Virus record (IMG/VR): IMGVR_UViG_3300045110_000031
Span: 1-39,781 of that record
Length of the DNA stretch: 39,781 nt
Direction: 5' to 3' (one strand)
Origin: a virus
Part shown: positions 1 through 8,212 of the stretch, one piece after another
Numbering within the stretch: the stretch's first letter is position 1
Layout: each line of letters starts with the position of its first letter
The notes under the pieces: model-generated
What the model saw: the letters and a program-made list of their open reading frames with translations, nothing else
The model's database searches: none
What the model was told of the DNA's origin: nothing
Position numbers and translations under genes: made by a program

Positions 1-47
1 CCCAGGGCGTCGGCAGCGCCGATCTGGTCGGCGTCCCGGTCCAGTAA
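1..47 (+). CDS. 3' end of the 71-aa hypothetical gene that starts at 39486
   Basis: This fragment is the duplicated tail of the gene at 39486-39701. It encodes the last residues, ending in VGVPVQ, with the stop TAA at 45-47. It is partial only because the circular contig is cut here. Confidence 0.9.
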   Translation, partial: QGVGSADLVGVPVQ

Positions 48-61
48 TTCCCCCGTCAGTC

Positions 62-69
62 GTTTAAAC
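62..69. repeat. Dispersed palindrome GTTTAAAC (representative copy)
   Basis: GTTTAAAC occurs at 62-69 (again in the terminal repeat at 39716-39723), 1419-1426, 12050-12057, 24866-24873, 30299-30306, 30330-30337, 31137-31144 and 37597-37604. All but the last lie between genes or overlap a stop codon. The near-palindrome GTTTACAC (either strand) occurs 11 more times: 4393, 6563, 9776, 15234, 15489, 16948, 21477, 23470, 27299, 34320 and 34932, nearly all inside genes. In such a GC-rich genome less than one copy of each is expected. Function unknown. Confidence 0.85.
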
Positions 70-83
70 CTCAGGAGTAGCGC

Positions 84-734
84 ATGAAGAAAGTTCTCAC
101 CTCCCTCGCCCTGGCCCTCTGCGCCAGCATGGCGGGGGCCGTCACCGTAGGGTTCCAGCACGAATTCAGCGGAGGCGTCAACTGCGCCAACCCGGTCACC
201 GGCTGCTCGACCCTGGAAGCCACAGGCTTTGCCGGGGGCGTCCACTTCACCCTCACCGGCACGATGGCACCGGGCGAATTCATCACCGGCCTGTACGGGA
301 ACTTCAACGGGGCAGGCCCCATCGTCGCCACGAACTTCAGCGGCACGGGGCTGAATGCCTTCAACAGCTATGCCTTCTCCAGCAACGCCTTCAAGGCCGA
401 TGGAGACGGGTTCTTCGACTGGAAGATCGACCTGTCGAGCAACCCGCCCCGCTTCGACGGCACCGACACCCTGTCCTGGGACTTCCTCGGCGTCACGCTG
501 CCGTCGTTCAACAGCATCAGCGTGAATGGTTCCGAGGGCAAGGATGGGTTCCTGTTCGCCACGCACGCCCAGGGCTTGGCCTACGGTGGCAGCGGCTGGT
601 TCAACGGCCAGTTGACGCCGACCTCCACGCCCTTCGACGTGACCCCGGTCCCCGAGCCCGAGACGTATGCCCTGATGCTCGCCGGTCTGGCAGTGGTCGG
701 CAGCATCGCGCGTCGCCGCAAGGCCAAGCAGTAG
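84..734 (+). CDS. PEP-CTERM sorting-domain protein 1 (secreted, exosortase substrate)
   Basis: A 216-aa protein with an N-terminal Sec signal peptide (MKKVLTSLALALCASMAGA, cleavage likely near residue 19). The Gly/Ser/Asn/Phe-rich middle is predicted to be beta-rich. The C-terminus (residues about 189-216) is a classic PEP-CTERM signal: VPEPETYALML, a hydrophobic helix, then an RRRK basic tail. In exosortase-bearing bacteria this tripartite signal directs processing by EpsH/XrtA-type exosortases and release to the surface or exopolysaccharide matrix. An AGGAG ribosome site lies 7 nt before the ATG, preceded by GTTTAAAC. It is the first gene of a two-gene cassette with 766-1359, downstream of the replication operon. 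No exosortase is encoded in the window, so the host must supply it. The mature function is unknown. The signal is very clear; PEP-CTERM genes are typical of bacterial chromosomes and surprising in a phage. Confidence 0.92.
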   Translation: MKKVLTSLALALCASMAGAVTVGFQHEFSGGVNCANPVTGCSTLEATGFAGGVHFTLTGTMAPGEFITGLYGNFNGAGPIVATNFSGTGLNAFNSYAFSSNAFKADGDGFFDWKIDLSSNPPRFDGTDTLSWDFLGVTLPSFNSISVNGSEGKDGFLFATHAQGLAYGGSGWFNGQLTPTSTPFDVTPVPEPETYALMLAGLAVVGSIARRRKAKQ

Positions 735-765
735 TCCCTGTCCCACCACCACCAAGGAGAAGCGC

Positions 766-1359
766 ATGAAGAAAGTTCTGTGGGCCCTCGCGGCCCTTCT
801 GGGGGCCCTGGCCCTCCCAGCGCAGGCGGTCCTCGTCTGCGATGGCTGCACCTACCAGGGGGGCGTGGCAACCAACCTGGGGCTGCACGACTCGCTGACG
901 TTCGACAACAGCACGTTCACCAACAGCACGACCGGCACCAACGGGGCCTTCGATAACTTCTGGGTCTTCAGCCTCACCCCTGCCGGGGCGGCCACGCTCG
1001 ATGCGGTGTTCCTGCCGATCCAGAACATCAGTGGCTTCGACGCCAAGCTGTTCAACGTGACTAGCTCGACGTGCGGCGGGACCGGAGCGGCATGCTCTGC
1101 GCTCACGCTGGGCTCGCTGATCGCCGACGCCCCGGCTGTTCCGAGCTTCGTCACGGCCCTGGACTTCCTGACGCTGGAGGCTGGCACCTACGCCATCGAG
1201 ATCAGCGGGCTGGTGTCAGGTCTGGTCACCGGGCAGACGGCATCCTATGCCGGCAACCTGCAGGTCGCTGCGGTGCCCGAGCCCGGCGAGTGGGCGCTGA
1301 TGCTGGCCGGTCTGGCAGTGGTCGGCGGCATCGCCAAGCGTCGCCAGCAGCCAGCCTGA
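766..1359 (+). CDS. PEP-CTERM sorting-domain protein 2 (secreted, exosortase substrate)
   Basis: A 197-aa protein with signal peptide MKKVLWALAALLGALALPAQA, an Asn/Thr/Gly-rich body containing FDNFWVF (resembling the FxDxF-type PEP-CTERM proteins common in Betaproteobacteria), two Cys pairs, and a C-terminal PEP-CTERM signal at about 169-197 (VPEPGEWALML, hydrophobic helix, KRR). The AAGGAGA ribosome site is well placed, 31 bases after the first gene ends. The DNA around the start codon (762-779) is identical to that of gene 1 (80-97), and 21 bases in the sorting helix (1306-1326) match 681-701 exactly, while the middles are unrelated. This points to swapped or recruited cores in a common expression and sorting frame. 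It is followed by a strong terminator. Depends on a host exosortase; role inferred to be at the cell surface or in the matrix. Confidence 0.92.
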   Translation: MKKVLWALAALLGALALPAQAVLVCDGCTYQGGVATNLGLHDSLTFDNSTFTNSTTGTNGAFDNFWVFSLTPAGAATLDAVFLPIQNISGFDAKLFNVTSSTCGGTGAACSALTLGSLIADAPAVPSFVTALDFLTLEAGTYAIEISGLVSGLVTGQTASYAGNLQVAAVPEPGEWALMLAGLAVVGGIAKRRQQPA

Positions 1360-1379
1360 CGCCTCAGGCTACCAACCCC

Positions 1380-1402
1380 AGGCCCGCTTCGGCGGGCCTT
1401 TT
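1380..1402 (+). terminator. Rho-independent terminator after the PEP-CTERM pair
   Basis: Perfect 8-bp stem AGGCCCGC / GCGGGCCT with a TTCG tetraloop, followed by TTTT on the plus strand. It lies 20 bases after the stop of the second PEP-CTERM gene and ends rightward transcription before the convergent late operon. Confidence 0.9.
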
Positions 1403-1417
1403 CGTCACTGGTAGTTG
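1399..1417 (+). repeat. Dispersed 17-19 bp motif, consensus ATTTCGTCACNGGTAATTG (representative copy)
   Basis: Related copies lie at 1399-1417, 4096-4114, 10494-10512, 16730-16748, 21070-21088, 22935-22953, 26020-26039, 27861-27880, 30081-30100 and 32970-32989. One copy is in reverse orientation at 23621-23640, and a weaker one is at 36602-36621. Several have a dyad core, such as CTACGGGTAG or TTACGGGTAA. Copies occur in leaders, after terminators and inside genes in different reading frames, so the conservation is at DNA level. Function unknown. Confidence 0.8.
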
Positions 1418-1428
1418 TGTTTAAACGC

Positions 1429-1626
1429 TCACTGGTCCCGCAGGAGCTTGAGCTTGGCGGCAGTCCTGGCCGCCTCGACGGCCGGGTCGACCGGGGGCAT
1501 CGCCTTGTTGGTGAACGAGATGCCGGTCGCCGGATCGGGCCCTGGGGGCGGTGCCGGCTTGGCGATCCTGGCAGCCTCGGCGGCCGCCTCGCGGTCGGCG
1601 TTGGTCTTGCGGAAAATGTCTGCCAT
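1429..1626 (-). CDS. Small hypothetical protein at the end of the late operon
   Basis: A 65-aa protein starting MADIFRKTNADREAAAEAARIA, predicted as two charged helices around a Pro-rich linker (PAPPPGPDP). The start is set by a CTGGAGCTACAGC leader carrying a GGAG ribosome site, a leader shared with four other genes here. It is the last gene of the leftward operon, 16 bases after the tail fibre gene. Small proteins in this position are often fibre-associated or lysis-related, but nothing here proves either. Confidence 0.65.
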   Translation of the reverse strand: MADIFRKTNADREAAAEAARIAKPAPPPGPDPATGISFTNKAMPPVDPAVEAARTAAKLKLLRDQ

Positions 1627-1642
1627 GCTGTAGCTCCAGGGA

Positions 1643-3589
1643 TTAGGCGACCCGCATCCACATGCCGGCACCGCCAGCGGTCTGCGCGCCGATGTTGCGC
1701 CACGTCCCGGTCGAGATGGTCTGGCCCGCACCGCCCGTGTACGCCTGCCACGCCAGCGTGACGCCACCGCCCAGGGCGATGGTGCCCCCAGGCGACAGGG
1801 CCGCACCGGTCACGCCACTGGCCTGGGCGAAGACGAACCCACCGATGGGGATGTTGGCTGCGGTCGCACCGGGGTCGATGGTGACGGTGTAGTCGCCCCC
1901 ACTCATGTTGTGGGTGATGGCGGCCGATGTGCTGACCGGGATCGTGATGCGGGCCGCGCCGTTCGCCACGATGATGGCGGGGTGCGCCGTCAGCGAGCCC
2001 AAGCGGACATCGGTGCCGGCATTGGCCTGCAGGTACACCTGGGCTCCACCCGTGTAGGTCAGGCGGAACACTGCCTGCGAAGCAAACTCGGCGTCCATCT
2101 GGAACGTCGGGCCGGCAACGCTAGCCATCGCACCGAAACCGAAGAAGCCCCCGGCTGTGATCTTCATCCGCGCAGCGGTCGAGGTGCCGAAGTTGAGCCC
2201 CACCGCACTCTGGGTCCAGAGGTTGAAGCATCCGGTGGGTGTGTACGACTCGTAGCCGAATCGGCAGTCACCTCCGCCACCGGCCGTGTGGACGAAGTCC
2301 CCGGCATAGATGCCGAAGCTCCCCTGGTTTTCAGTGTTGAAGCCGGTCGGCACGCGGAAAAATCCGAGCTTGCCTGCCGCACTGGCAACTATGTAGGGAA
2401 CACCCAGGGTGGCCCCGACCGAAATGCGGAACGAGTTATCGGTAGGCTCCAGGCCAATCGAGTAGTCGTAGACCCCCGGCCGGACGAAGTAGACGTTGGC
2501 TCCACCGCCGCTGGCCCCTGCAGACGAGAGGTACAACCGGGCCCTGGAGTTGGCGGTGTTCGATGTGTTCTGGATGATCAGTTGCGCGTCGCTGCTCGGG
2601 GCCGAGTAGGCGATGTTCCCGCCTGCGCCCGAGACGAAGCCGGCAGTGAAGGTGATAACGCCAGATGCGGCAAGGAGTACCTGATCGGTGGCCCCGCCAT
2701 TGCCAGAGAAGGCGATCACCTGGGCAGCGATCCGCATCGGCGCTGCAGAGCCTGCATCGGTGAATGCAGCGATGGAGGTCCCGCTCGTGATGCTGAAGAC
2801 ACCGAAGTTCTGGTTGAGCCCGACACGAACCAAGAACGGCACGCCAGCGAAGCCCACGGTGCCGATGTTGAAACGCCCATCGGCCGTCAGCCGCATCTGC
2901 TCGGACGAGCCCCCGGCCGCGAACCGGATCGTGCCGGCCGCGCCGTTCGCATTGATGGCGAGCCCGCCAGTGCCGTTCGCAAGCAGGAGCCCGGCATGGG
3001 CCCCGGCGAGCGGGTAGGCCGTGTAGCCTGTGCCTGTGAGGATGAATTCGGCGATTTCGGGGAGGCTGTTCCTGAGATAGACACCGCTGGTGGCGTTGGC
3101 GGCGGTGCTGTTGTTGGTGCTGAAGAAGCCGGCATCCCCGTTGAAGTTCTCGACCACGCCGATGTCGTCGAGCGAGGTGATGCCTGCCTCGGCCAGGATG
3201 CCGCCAACGGCCGTGAGCGTGCCGTTGAACGTGACGCCCCCGTTGAAGGCGACCGCACCGGCCACGTTGAAGTCGTTCAGGATGCTGTAGGCCGTGCCTG
3301 ACCACTGGGCGACCTCGACCCCCATGACCGAGACACCCATCACCCCGGCCGACACCTTGTAGATTCCGGTTCCAGTCTCCGAGGCGAAGGCGAAGGCCGG
3401 CTGCAGCACCGTGCCGTCGACCAGCCTGAACGGGGCGATCATCCCGCCCCGGCCGTTGCGGTCGAGCGAGTCGGTGATGCCCTGGGCGATGTCGTCGGTG
3501 GTGGTGTTCGCCCAGGCCGACTGGATGACGGTGTTGGGGACGACCGGTGGCAGCGGCAGCGAGTAGGTGCCTGAGACGTTACGGGGCAT
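1643..3589 (-). CDS. Putative tail fibre / receptor-binding protein
   Basis: A 648-aa protein starting MPRNVSGTYSLPLPPVVPNT. The N-terminal 50 residues (…DDIAQGITDSLDRNGRGGM…) resemble the virion-attachment segment of many podovirus tail fibres. The rest is Gly/Ala/Ser/Thr-rich with repeated short beta segments, as expected for a trimeric beta-rich shaft, ending in a compact hydrophobic region (WQAYTGGAGQTISTGTW…MWMRVA). The start at 3589 overlaps the stop of the upstream ejection-type gene by 11 bases; an upstream in-frame start would extend it further into that gene. No chaperone, lyase or hydrolase motif is recognisable. Assignment rests on composition, length and position. Confidence 0.7.
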   Translation of the reverse strand: MPRNVSGTYSLPLPPVVPNTVIQSAWANTTTDDIAQGITDSLDRNGRGGMIAPFRLVDGTVLQPAFAFASETGTGIYKVSAGVMGVSVMGVEVAQWSGTAYSILNDFNVAGAVAFNGGVTFNGTLTAVGGILAEAGITSLDDIGVVENFNGDAGFFSTNNSTAANATSGVYLRNSLPEIAEFILTGTGYTAYPLAGAHAGLLLANGTGGLAINANGAAGTIRFAAGGSSEQMRLTADGRFNIGTVGFAGVPFLVRVGLNQNFGVFSITSGTSIAAFTDAGSAAPMRIAAQVIAFSGNGGATDQVLLAASGVITFTAGFVSGAGGNIAYSAPSSDAQLIIQNTSNTANSRARLYLSSAGASGGGANVYFVRPGVYDYSIGLEPTDNSFRISVGATLGVPYIVASAAGKLGFFRVPTGFNTENQGSFGIYAGDFVHTAGGGGDCRFGYESYTPTGCFNLWTQSAVGLNFGTSTAARMKITAGGFFGFGAMASVAGPTFQMDAEFASQAVFRLTYTGGAQVYLQANAGTDVRLGSLTAHPAIIVANGAARITIPVSTSAAITHNMSGGDYTVTIDPGATAANIPIGGFVFAQASGVTGAALSPGGTIALGGGVTLAWQAYTGGAGQTISTGTWRNIGAQTAGGAGMWMRVA

Positions 3590-5261
3590 TTTGTTCCACC
3601 TGTTCTTGCACCTGTTGGATCGCCCGAGGATCGGCGGCCGCCCCAGCACCAGCCGCACCACCCAACGGGGCCATCTTCCTCAGGGCCTGGAGCATCGCTT
3701 CCTGGGCCCTGGGCGCGAGCCGGCCCATCATAAAGTCCTGCACCGCCTTGGTCCCGTAGCCGGCCAGGGCGAGCCCTCCAGCGATGCCCTGGGGCGTGAG
3801 CCCGGCCAAGTGGGTGCCGTAGCCGCCCAGGGCCGAGACGACGGCACCACGCAGGGCCGTGCCCGAGTCGGGGAGCTTGGCCTGGACCGTCTGGCCCAGC
3901 CGCGCCATCTCCTGCTGCGGTGCCTCGCCAGCGATGTACTTGCTCTTGCCCGGGCTCCTGTCGACCGTGCGCGAGGCCCGGGTCAGGACGGCCGGCGAGT
4001 AGGCGCTGGGCACCCCCTCGCTCGCGGCCGCTCCCGTCGTCTTGGCGGCCTGCTGCACGGCCTTGAGGCTCGGGTATGCCTTGTCCAGGGCTGCAATTTC
4101 GCTACGGGTAGTTGCATTGGTGAGCGCACCCCGCCACTCGTTGCCGTACTCCCGGGCGACCTTGGCGAAGAGGTGGCCGAGGTCCTGCTGGGCGGGGTCC
4201 TGGCTCGCCATGTACCGTGCAGCCAGGGTCTTCATCTCGCTCTCGGTGCCGTGCGCGCCTGCGGCCGTGGCCTGGGCTCCAGGCACCGGGTTCTGCATGT
4301 GCTTCAGCCGGATCGCGTTGAACGTCTCCTCGACCATGTCCCGCTGGGCCTGCGAGATCGGCAGGCCCTGCGACAGCTTGCGGAGGTCCGGTGTGTAAAC
4401 GACGCTGGCGTAGGGCAGGCCCTCCTTGGCGAGGGCCGTCTCGTAGGCGTTGCTCACGGCCTGGGTGGTCGCATCGACCGTTTCAGCCGCAGTCTTCGGT
4501 GCGCCTGGAGGCAGGGCTGCCTCGCGGCTGGCCTTCTGCCACTGCTCCATCACCTTCGCCCTGGTGTTCTTCAGCGGCCCGCTGGCGAGCGGCACCGACA
4601 TCGCGCCCTCCTCGACAGCGCCGACCGCCTTGCCCAGGGCCGTGCCCTTCTGCGCCATGCCCTGGCCGAAGGTGGGCTTGACGCCCATCGCCTCCAGGGC
4701 CACGGTGTCGGCCGCCTTCTCGCCGATGGGCTTGGCACCCCGGGCCAGGGCCTTGGTGAGCAACTGGCCGCCAGCAGCGCCTGCAGCACCCATGCCGCCA
4801 GCGATGGCCCGCTCCTTGAGGTCGCCAGGAGTCGTCGCTGCCGCACCGGCACCCTGGGCCAGCATCTGGACACCGATGCCGCCAGGGATGAGCGCCAGGG
4901 GTGCCTGGGCTCCAGCCTCGCCCGCGATCTCGCCGGCCGTCGTCTGCCAGCCCTCGGGGCGGTGCGCTTGGTACACCTTGGCGTTCTCGTCGCCCTCGGA
5001 GGTGTCGGCACCGAAGAGGCCCTTGACGCCCCGGATCGCCTTGTCGAAGCCTGAGCCTGCACCGACGAGGAACTTCTCGGTGCCGCTCATGCCGGCATCG
5101 GGCGAGTAGTCGGGCTCGGGTGCGGTCGGTCCCTTGGGCGCGGCCTTGCGGCGCTCGGTGACGGGCGCACTCATCCAGGCCGGCTGGCCTGGAGGGGGAG
5201 GCGCAGGGGCCTGCCCCTGGCCGCCACCGACCGTGATGATGGGAGCGTCCTGCCAGCCCAT
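3579..5261 (-). CDS. Putative internal virion / DNA-ejection protein
   Basis: A 560-aa protein with a Pro-rich start, then MSGTEKFLVGAGSGFDKAIR at about residue 58. That segment is common in ejection (DNA-transfer) proteins of short-tailed phages. Long Ala/Gly-rich amphipathic helices follow (about 110-200 and 470-540), consistent with insertion into the host envelope at infection. The start codon overlaps the previous stop as TGATG, so translation is probably coupled to the gene at 5261-6637. No transglycosylase motif is visible. Confidence 0.65.
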   Translation of the reverse strand: MGWQDAPIITVGGGQGQAPAPPPPGQPAWMSAPVTERRKAAPKGPTAPEPDYSPDAGMSGTEKFLVGAGSGFDKAIRGVKGLFGADTSEGDENAKVYQAHRPEGWQTTAGEIAGEAGAQAPLALIPGGIGVQMLAQGAGAAATTPGDLKERAIAGGMGAAGAAGGQLLTKALARGAKPIGEKAADTVALEAMGVKPTFGQGMAQKGTALGKAVGAVEEGAMSVPLASGPLKNTRAKVMEQWQKASREAALPPGAPKTAAETVDATTQAVSNAYETALAKEGLPYASVVYTPDLRKLSQGLPISQAQRDMVEETFNAIRLKHMQNPVPGAQATAAGAHGTESEMKTLAARYMASQDPAQQDLGHLFAKVAREYGNEWRGALTNATTRSEIAALDKAYPSLKAVQQAAKTTGAAASEGVPSAYSPAVLTRASRTVDRSPGKSKYIAGEAPQQEMARLGQTVQAKLPDSGTALRGAVVSALGGYGTHLAGLTPQGIAGGLALAGYGTKAVQDFMMGRLAPRAQEAMLQALRKMAPLGGAAGAGAAADPRAIQQVQEQVEQNAP

Positions 5262-6637
5262 CAGGGCTTCCTCCGCGCCTGTCCGTCAGGCCCGACGAAC
5301 ATCGTGCCGCTCGGGAGCTTGGCGTAGTCGGCGTCGCTGGTGATCCGCGTCGTCGCCCCTGTAGCCTTGTGCTGGTAGTAGGGGCTGACCACCACGCTGG
5401 TCGGGTCGAGGTTGCGCCGGCTGGCCTTGGCGACGTACTCGTCGCCGATGTTCTGAATCTTGCCGCGAGCGGCCTGCTCGTACATCTGGCCCATGCCCCT
5501 GATGTCGGCAATCATCTGGTTGCTCAGTGGCTCGCCCTTGATCACCCGGTCGAGGTAGTTCTGCACCCGGGGCAACAAGCCCTGGGCTGCAATGACCCGG
5601 TTGAATTCGCCCTCGCGCACCACGCTGGTCGGGTCGAGGAACTTGTTCAGCAGGATCACCATCGACTGCTGCTCGACGGCATTCGGCCGGGCGTTGGGCT
5701 TCAACTGCCCCAGCTTGCTGGTGGCGTCGATCTCGGTGGCGTAGTTCTTCGTCTGGGCGTCGAACTGCTTCTGCAGGCTGTCCTCAGTGCGCCAGTCGGT
5801 CGCCTGCTGGCGCTGCGCGGCCGCATCGCCGCGAGCGCCACCAGCGGCCGCCGCATGGATGCCGGCGATGACCTGCAGCGTCTCGTCGTGGCGGGCCTTC
5901 TCCTGCTCCTGCAGCAGCGCGAGGCGACGATGCTCCTGCATCGTGAGGTTGCCCTCGCGCGCCTTGCCGAGGGCAGTGATGCGCGCCTCGATCTGCTTGA
6001 GCTTCATCTCCTGCCCGTAGGCCGGGTCCTCGATGAAGCCCTCGCCCGTCATCGTGCCACCCGCCATCTTCTGCGGTGCCTGCGAGGCAGCGTACTGCTG
6101 CAGCGCCTGGGCCTGGAAGGGCTCAAAGCCCGGGCCCGCCTGCTGGGCGGCCAGGGCCAGGGTGAGCTTGCCCAGGCCAGCGTTGCTGTGCTTCTGGTAG
6201 GCCGCCTCCATCCCCGCCCGGTCGGGCGGCTGCATCAGGCGCTGCTGCTCGGCCATCGCCTCCTGCTCCCGGCGCTGGATGTCGGTGAAGTCCGTCATCA
6301 GGGGGTCGGGGGTGTTGGGTGGCTGCGGAACAGGCCCGCCAGGGGCCCCAGGCGGCCCTCCAGGCGCTCCAGCCGGGCCGGGAGGGGTAGGGGTGCCTGG
6401 ACGACCGAGCGCCTGCGGCAGGGCCGTCCTGGGGGCCGGGGGCTGCATCGGCATCGGTGGCTGCATCTGCGGCTGCTGGGCCGGGGGCATCATCGGGCTC
6501 GGGCCGCCCGGCGCTCCGCCAGCCCCGGTCGCAAACGAGCCGGGCTCGTTGCCGCGCAGAGCGTTTACACGCGCCTGCCCGGGGGTGTAGCCTGGGGTGA
6601 GGTCCCCCAGGATGGAGTCGATGGCGTCCTCGTACAT
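5261..6637 (-). CDS. Putative virion structural protein (Pro/Gln-rich)
   Basis: A 458-aa protein. Residues about 35-115 are low complexity, rich in Pro, Gly, Gln and Met. The rest is predicted helical, with a Gln/Glu-rich coiled-coil-like part (about 195-280) and a globular C-terminus ending in FVGPDGQARRKP. It has a strong AGGAGG ribosome site. It lies between the two Q-rich structural proteins and the ejection-type protein, so a role in the internal virion or ejection complex is likely. No enzymatic motif seen. Confidence 0.6.
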   Translation of the reverse strand: MYEDAIDSILGDLTPGYTPGQARVNALRGNEPGSFATGAGGAPGGPSPMMPPAQQPQMQPPMPMQPPAPRTALPQALGRPGTPTPPGPAGAPGGPPGAPGGPVPQPPNTPDPLMTDFTDIQRREQEAMAEQQRLMQPPDRAGMEAAYQKHSNAGLGKLTLALAAQQAGPGFEPFQAQALQQYAASQAPQKMAGGTMTGEGFIEDPAYGQEMKLKQIEARITALGKAREGNLTMQEHRRLALLQEQEKARHDETLQVIAGIHAAAAGGARGDAAAQRQQATDWRTEDSLQKQFDAQTKNYATEIDATSKLGQLKPNARPNAVEQQSMVILLNKFLDPTSVVREGEFNRVIAAQGLLPRVQNYLDRVIKGEPLSNQMIADIRGMGQMYEQAARGKIQNIGDEYVAKASRRNLDPTSVVVSPYYQHKATGATTRITSDADYAKLPSGTMFVGPDGQARRKP

Positions 6638-6646
6638 GGGACCTCC

Positions 6647-7063
6647 TCAGGTCGGGCCACCCATGCCGGCCTGGGGCTGCAGGTACGGGTCAGGCGTCAC
6701 CGGGGGCGGGACGTAGCCCTGGCGCTGCTGCAGCGGCAGCGCCGACTGCTGCGCCTGCCGCTGCTGCTCGGCGAAGTCGGCAAGCTGGGAGCGGCGGTCG
6801 CCCTGCAGGTTCTCCTGGGCGGTGTTGATGCCACGCTGCTGCTGGCCCGCCAGGACGTTGCCGGCGACGTTGCCGACGAGCGAGAGCGGGTTGGCCGCGC
6901 GCACCGTGCGAGCGCCTCCGCCCTGGATCATGTCGGGCATCTGCGAGGTCTGGCGCAACTGGTTCACCAGCGCCTGCTTGCGGGCGATGTTCTGGTCGGC
7001 AGCGTTGTTGCCGCCCTGCTGCATCATGTAGTTCAGGAGCATCTGCTCGTTCTGCGGGTCCAT
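6647..7063 (-). CDS. Small Gln-rich virion-type protein
   Basis: A 138-aa protein starting MDPQNEQMLLNYMMQQGGNN. It is Gln-rich throughout, with a helical middle and a Pro-rich tail (YVPPPVTPDPYLQPQ). An AGGAG ribosome site sits just inside the end of the upstream gene. Composition resembles its neighbours at 5261 and 7073, suggesting the same particle substructure. Not recognised as a named family. Confidence 0.55.
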   Translation of the reverse strand: MDPQNEQMLLNYMMQQGGNNAADQNIARKQALVNQLRQTSQMPDMIQGGGARTVRAANPLSLVGNVAGNVLAGQQQRGINTAQENLQGDRRSQLADFAEQQRQAQQSALPLQQRQGYVPPPVTPDPYLQPQAGMGGPT

Positions 7064-7072
7064 CGTCGTCTC

Positions 7073-8212
7073 CTAGATCGCCATCGCCGCGATGCCGGCC
7101 ACCGAGCCGATACCGGACATGAGGGCTTGGTTCTGCTGCTGCTTGGCGTTGTAGGCATCCATGCCTGCGCTGTACTGGCTCTGGGCCGCCCCGGAGTAGT
7201 TGGCACCACCGGCCGACTGCGAGGTGTTGAAGCTCGGCATGTTGGGCATCTGCACCTGGGCACCGGTCAGCAGGGCGTTCATCTCGTTCAGCGGCATCTG
7301 GCGCTGCTGCATCTGCTCGGCGATCTGCTGCTGGCGCAGGGTGTTCTGGTACTGTGAAGCCTGGAGTTGCTGCTGGAAGTTCTGCTGGTTCGCGCCAGAC
7401 ATCATCCCGAAGTTCTGCTGGTTCGCGGCCATGTTCTGGCCGAAGCCCTGGGCTTGTGCCGCGTTCTGGAACTGCGCCTGCTGGGCCTGCTCGCCGAAGC
7501 CCTGCTGGCGGGCCTGGAGGTCCATGCCGAAGTTGCGGGCCTGCTCGGTGCCGGCCGTCTGCATGGCGTCGAATGCCTGCCGCGACTGGTTGTCCTGCAG
7601 GTTCTGCATCTCCTGCTTCCAGGCTTGGCTGCCACGGGTCAGGCCCATGTTCTGGAGCTTGCCCTCCAGGGCCGCCTGGGCCTGCTCGTTCTGCGGCTGC
7701 ATGCGGGCCATCAGGCCCTGCTCGATCCGCTGGCGGCCCTGGTCGCCACCCGAGAAAACCTGGGGCTGAATGCCCTGGGTGTTGATGCCGGACATGAGCC
7801 CCTGGCCCGCGCCTCCGGTCTGGTAGGCGTTGGGGTCGAGGTTCTGCGCCTGGACCGCCTGCCCACCGGCCTGCAGCCCTTGCCAGTCGAACGGGTTCGC
7901 CATCGCCTCGCCGGCACGGCCGATCTGGGCCTGGGCGAGGTTGCTCTTGGCGAGGTCGACGTTCTGCTGCGCGTCGAGGGCCGCCTGCATCTGCGGGTCG
8001 AGCGTGGTGTTCTGGGTCCACTTGGTGACGGTCTTCCCGGTGGCCGGGTCGATCATCGAGGACGAGTCCCACTTCTGGGTCCCGAAGGGCGTGATCTGGT
8101 CCGGCCGGTTCGCCCAGTCGGCGCGCGTCTGCGCGTCCTGGCTCGACTGAGCAGTCTTCTCGGCCGCTGCCGTGTAGTCGGGCGGGGGCGGGGGTCCTGA
8201 CTTCTTGCCCAT
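7073..8212 (-). CDS. Gln-rich structural protein, probably tail or ejection complex
   Basis: A 379-aa protein starting MGKKSGPPPPPDYTAAAEKT. A segment near residue 40-60 (WANRPDQITPFGTQKW) is characteristic of a structural protein family found in many short-tailed phages. From about 150 to 330 it is extremely rich in Gln, Ala, Asn and Met and predicted as long helices. The C-terminus (GIGSVAGIAAMAI) is hydrophobic and could be a membrane-inserting segment. The start overlaps the stop of the acetyltransferase gene as TGATG. Confidence 0.6.
   Translation of the reverse strand: MGKKSGPPPPPDYTAAAEKTAQSSQDAQTRADWANRPDQITPFGTQKWDSSSMIDPATGKTVTKWTQNTTLDPQMQAALDAQQNVDLAKSNLAQAQIGRAGEAMANPFDWQGLQAGGQAVQAQNLDPNAYQTGGAGQGLMSGINTQGIQPQVFSGGDQGRQRIEQGLMARMQPQNEQAQAALEGKLQNMGLTRGSQAWKQEMQNLQDNQSRQAFDAMQTAGTEQARNFGMDLQARQQGFGEQAQQAQFQNAAQAQGFGQNMAANQQNFGMMSGANQQNFQQQLQASQYQNTLRQQQIAEQMQQRQMPLNEMNALLTGAQVQMPNMPSFNTSQSAGGANYSGAAQSQYSAGMDAYNAKQQQNQALMSGIGSVAGIAAMAI

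Larger units (their letters stand above)
1..127. repeat. Terminal direct repeat of the contig (copy 1)
   Basis: Bases 1-127 are identical to 39655-39781. The repeat covers the end of one gene (stop codon at 45-47) and the start of the next (ATG at 84), so joining the ends restores both genes. The exact length of 127 is a common assembler k-mer size. I infer a circular or circularly permuted genome of 39,654 bp rather than a biological terminal repeat. Confidence 0.95.

Noticed and set aside
1643-3589. A diversity-generating retroelement acting on the tail fibre, as in BPP-1-like phages
   Set aside because: No reverse transcriptase gene and no template/variable repeat pair with adenine substitutions was seen.
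1910-5054. Long plus-strand open frames opposite the tail fibre and ejection genes
   Set aside because: Arg/Ala/Gly-rich translations typical of antisense frames in high-GC DNA; the minus-strand products form a coherent coupled operon.
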